From NCBI GenBank assembly GCA_028277515.1, contig JANQGC010000293.1:1-5152 (forward strand): a DNA stretch of 5,152 nucleotides. The letters run 5' to 3'. Source of the stretch: Anaerolineae bacterium (lineage in GTDB: Bacteria > Chloroflexota > Anaerolineae > Promineifilales > Promineifilaceae). Below the pieces are notes generated by a model. The model was not told the origin of the DNA. It was given only the letters and a program-made list of their open reading frames with translations, and ran no database searches. Position 1 is the stretch's first letter, and every line of letters begins with the position of its first letter. The translations under genes were made by a program, and so were the position numbers. Shown one piece after another: positions 3,427-5,152 of the stretch.

Positions 3427-5152
3427 CTATGACTTTGAGGATTGAAAAGCGACCAGCGCATTACTGGTTTGGACCAATTTCTCAGCCAGGTTTTCAGCAA
3501 TAACATGATGAAAAGCAATGGCAAGCTGTGGGTCCTCCAATTCCATCAGCTGCAGCTTCTCATACGTTAGCTTCAATAATACGGACCGCCTGGCAGCGAC
3601 GACATCGGCCGTGATCTGCCCTTCATGCGTGAACATACTGATTTCACCAAAAACCGTGCCTTTCTCCATCGTTCTTAAAACCAAATAATGCCCCTCATCC
3701 TTGACCCCTTTGGCCAGCACCTGTCCGGATTCCACAAAATGCAGCCCCTGAACATCCTCACCCGTCTTCAACACATAATGATCCGCTTCAATTTCCAGGC
3801 GTTGAATATATGGAGCGATCCTTTCAGCAATGGGCTTGGTGAACTTTTCATCATCCTTATGGTAGCCACGCTCGGCCGCTGACTTTTGTTGGTCTCGCAA
3901 ATGGACTTCCAGGTGCTGCATCAAAGTTGGCGTCTGCTCCCCTTCCCCGTCAACCAGGTTATTATCTAAAATTTGTTGTTCACACCAGGCGACACCCTGG
4001 CCCAATTCCGGGAAAAATTTGACCAATTGCATGTCCTCATTCTGCAAAAGGTCGCGTTGCCAACGTTGAATAACATCTTCCTTCAAATGAGTAATAACCA
4101 GGTAAATTTGATTGTTCTTCAATAATTGTAACAGCCGTTGAAAAGTCAGCATCGCCGATGAATCAATTCCCGATACGAGGCGAAAATCAAGTAATAAATA
4201 CTCTAGACGGCATTCATCTTTTCTTTCTACCCGTTCCCTAATCTGTTCCAGAAAATTATGAGCGGTGCCGAAAAAAATGTACCCTTGCAGTTCCAGGATC
4301 GTCAGGCTGAGGCCTTTATCTTTCAGCACTTTTTGGTGGAAGTGAGGCCGCATCACCTGGCTTTGATAATCCGCACCGGTGAGACTGTGCCGGGTGACGC
4401 TGACCCGGCTGTAATTGATCACAAAAAATATCGCAGCGATGACCAACCCGGCCACAACACCTTCTAAAAAGCCAAACCGGGCAATGATGATCAGGATCAC
4501 CCAGATCAGAACATATTCAAGTTGAGAAAGCTTAAAATACGCCTCATACAACCATTCCAGCAGAAATAAAAACCCAATATAAATGATAATAGAAGCCGTA
4601 ACAACCCGTGGGAACAAGCCCAAAAAACCGGCCCCTACCAGAAGGGAAACGAGAACCAGGCCGGCCACCGTCAGGCCTACCAATCGACTGGCCGCCCCTA
4701 GCCTGTCCGCCAATGCGGTCAAACTCACGCTGGTAAAACCGGGATAAGCACCGCCTAATCCGGCAAGGATATTTGCGATGCCTGACGAGCGCAGTTCGTG
4801 GTTCAGGTCAATATGACGGTTGAGCGAAATCTCTAACCCGCTGATGTTCAATAAATAGGTGATCGCACTCACCAGCAACACAACGGTCATCAACACGCCC
4901 TGTTCCAGCAGAACAATCCAATTGACATTGCCCCAGATAAGGCCAATGGTAGGCAAAAACAATGACCCTTCCGGAAATGGGCCAAGCAGCCAGCCGCCAG
5001 CAAGAGCAGAACGAATGGTCCCGCCGCTGATGAACCAACCCAGGTAAAAGATAACAATTCCCAACAATATCAAGCCGGGCAGCAGTAGAAAGTGATTAAT
5101 ACGCCTGGAGAGTATAAATATGAGGCCGGCATAAAGAAATCCCGGAAGCCAG
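3427..5152 (-). CDS. SulP family anion transporter with STAS and cyclic-nucleotide-binding-like domains (5' end outside window)
   Basis: The frame is open to the right edge, with 574 codons visible, so the TTG at 5071-5073 is not the true start; hydrophobic SulP sequence continues upstream of it. Numbering from the first full codon, hydrophobic segments lie near 2-14, 20-41, 78-102, 157-180, 183-202 and 213-248. The SulP signature (EISLNRHIDLNHELRSSGIA, then GGAYPGFTSVSLTALADRLGA) is at about 107-153. A STAS domain covers about 280-390, with DFRLVSGIDSSAM (Asp322, Asp330-Ser-Ser). After a charged linker, a CRP-like domain covers about 440-560, with VESGQVLAKG and FGEISMF (Gly502-Glu503). The arginine normally contacting the cyclic phosphate appears to be Gln512, so cAMP/cGMP binding is doubtful. 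The protein is predicted to move sulfate, bicarbonate or a related anion across the inner membrane, gated by its cytoplasmic domains. The first transporter helices and the promoter are missing. clpS follows after 8 nt. Confidence 0.9.
   Translation of the reverse strand, partial: WLPGFLYAGLIFILSRRINHFLLLPGLILLGIVIFYLGWFISGGTIRSALAGGWLLGPFPEGSLFLPTIGLIWGNVNWIVLLEQGVLMTVVLLVSAITYLLNISGLEISLNRHIDLNHELRSSGIANILAGLGGAYPGFTSVSLTALADRLGAASRLVGLTVAGLVLVSLLVGAGFLGLFPRVVTASIIIYIGFLFLLEWLYEAYFKLSQLEYVLIWVILIIIARFGFLEGVVAGLVIAAIFFVINYSRVSVTRHSLTGADYQSQVMRPHFHQKVLKDKGLSLTILELQGYIFFGTAHNFLEQIRERVERKDECRLEYLLLDFRLVSGIDSSAMLTFQRLLQLLKNNQIYLVITHLKEDVIQRWQRDLLQNEDMQLVKFFPELGQGVAWCEQQILDNNLVDGEGEQTPTLMQHLEVHLRDQQKSAAERGYHKDDEKFTKPIAERIAPYIQRLEIEADHYVLKTGEDVQGLHFVESGQVLAKGVKDEGHYLVLRTMEKGTVFGEISMFTHEGQITADVVAARRSVLLKLTYEKLQLMELEDPQLAIAFHHVIAENLAEKLVQTSNALVAFQSSKS

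Noticed and set aside
1..5152. CRISPR array, tRNA or rRNA gene
   Set aside because: I saw no regularly spaced direct repeats and no tRNA or rRNA-like segments on either strand.

Overview
The window looks like a bacterial chromosome of moderate GC content with AT-rich gaps between genes. The gene styles (a PadR regulator paired with a HAAS-type membrane protein, a SulP-STAS-cyclic-nucleotide-domain transporter next to a ClpS-like adaptor, and genes lacking Shine-Dalgarno sites) would fit a Chloroflexota-type bacterium. That assignment is an impression from protein style, not a demonstrated placement.

Layout from left to right. (1) Positions 1-680, minus strand: a minimal nucleotidyltransferase (MNT) gene with a GTG start, followed by an unrecognised gene cut by the left edge. 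(2) 681-1102: an intergenic region between divergent genes. It holds the MNT promoter, a 286-bp MITE-like element (copy A, 765-1050) with 9-bp target duplications, and a perfect-consensus promoter overlapped by dyad sequences. (3) 1103-2478, plus strand: a two-gene operon encoding a PadR regulator and a six-segment membrane protein with an N-terminal HAAS/DUF1700-like region. (4) 2486-2773: a second, inverted copy of the MITE-like element (copy B, 288 bp) with a perfect 9-bp target duplication that begins inside the stop codon of the membrane protein gene. (5) 2783-2951: AT-rich DNA with a short palindrome and a long imperfect inverted repeat, then a doubtful 35-codon ORF. (6) 3068-5152, minus strand: an operon of a SulP-type anion transporter (STAS and cyclic-nucleotide-like domains; 5' end outside the window) followed after 8 nt by a ClpS-family adaptor.

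The PadR protein probably represses its own operon: the promoter is TTGACA-N17-TATAAT, a dyad fills its spacer, and the start codon lies where transcription should begin, so the mRNA is probably leaderless. HAAS-type proteins are typically encoded next to PadR genes and are thought to work with them in envelope-stress or signalling circuits.

The most unusual feature is the pair of MITE-like elements bracketing the padR operon. Their outer ends are nearly identical (67/70 and 24/24 positions), but their interiors have diverged. Even so, both interiors fold into two long GC-rich stems at equivalent places, and the stems stay paired although their sequences differ. This points to selection on, or a mechanism that maintains, the hairpins. 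Each element has its own target duplication, so they inserted independently and do not form a composite transposon.
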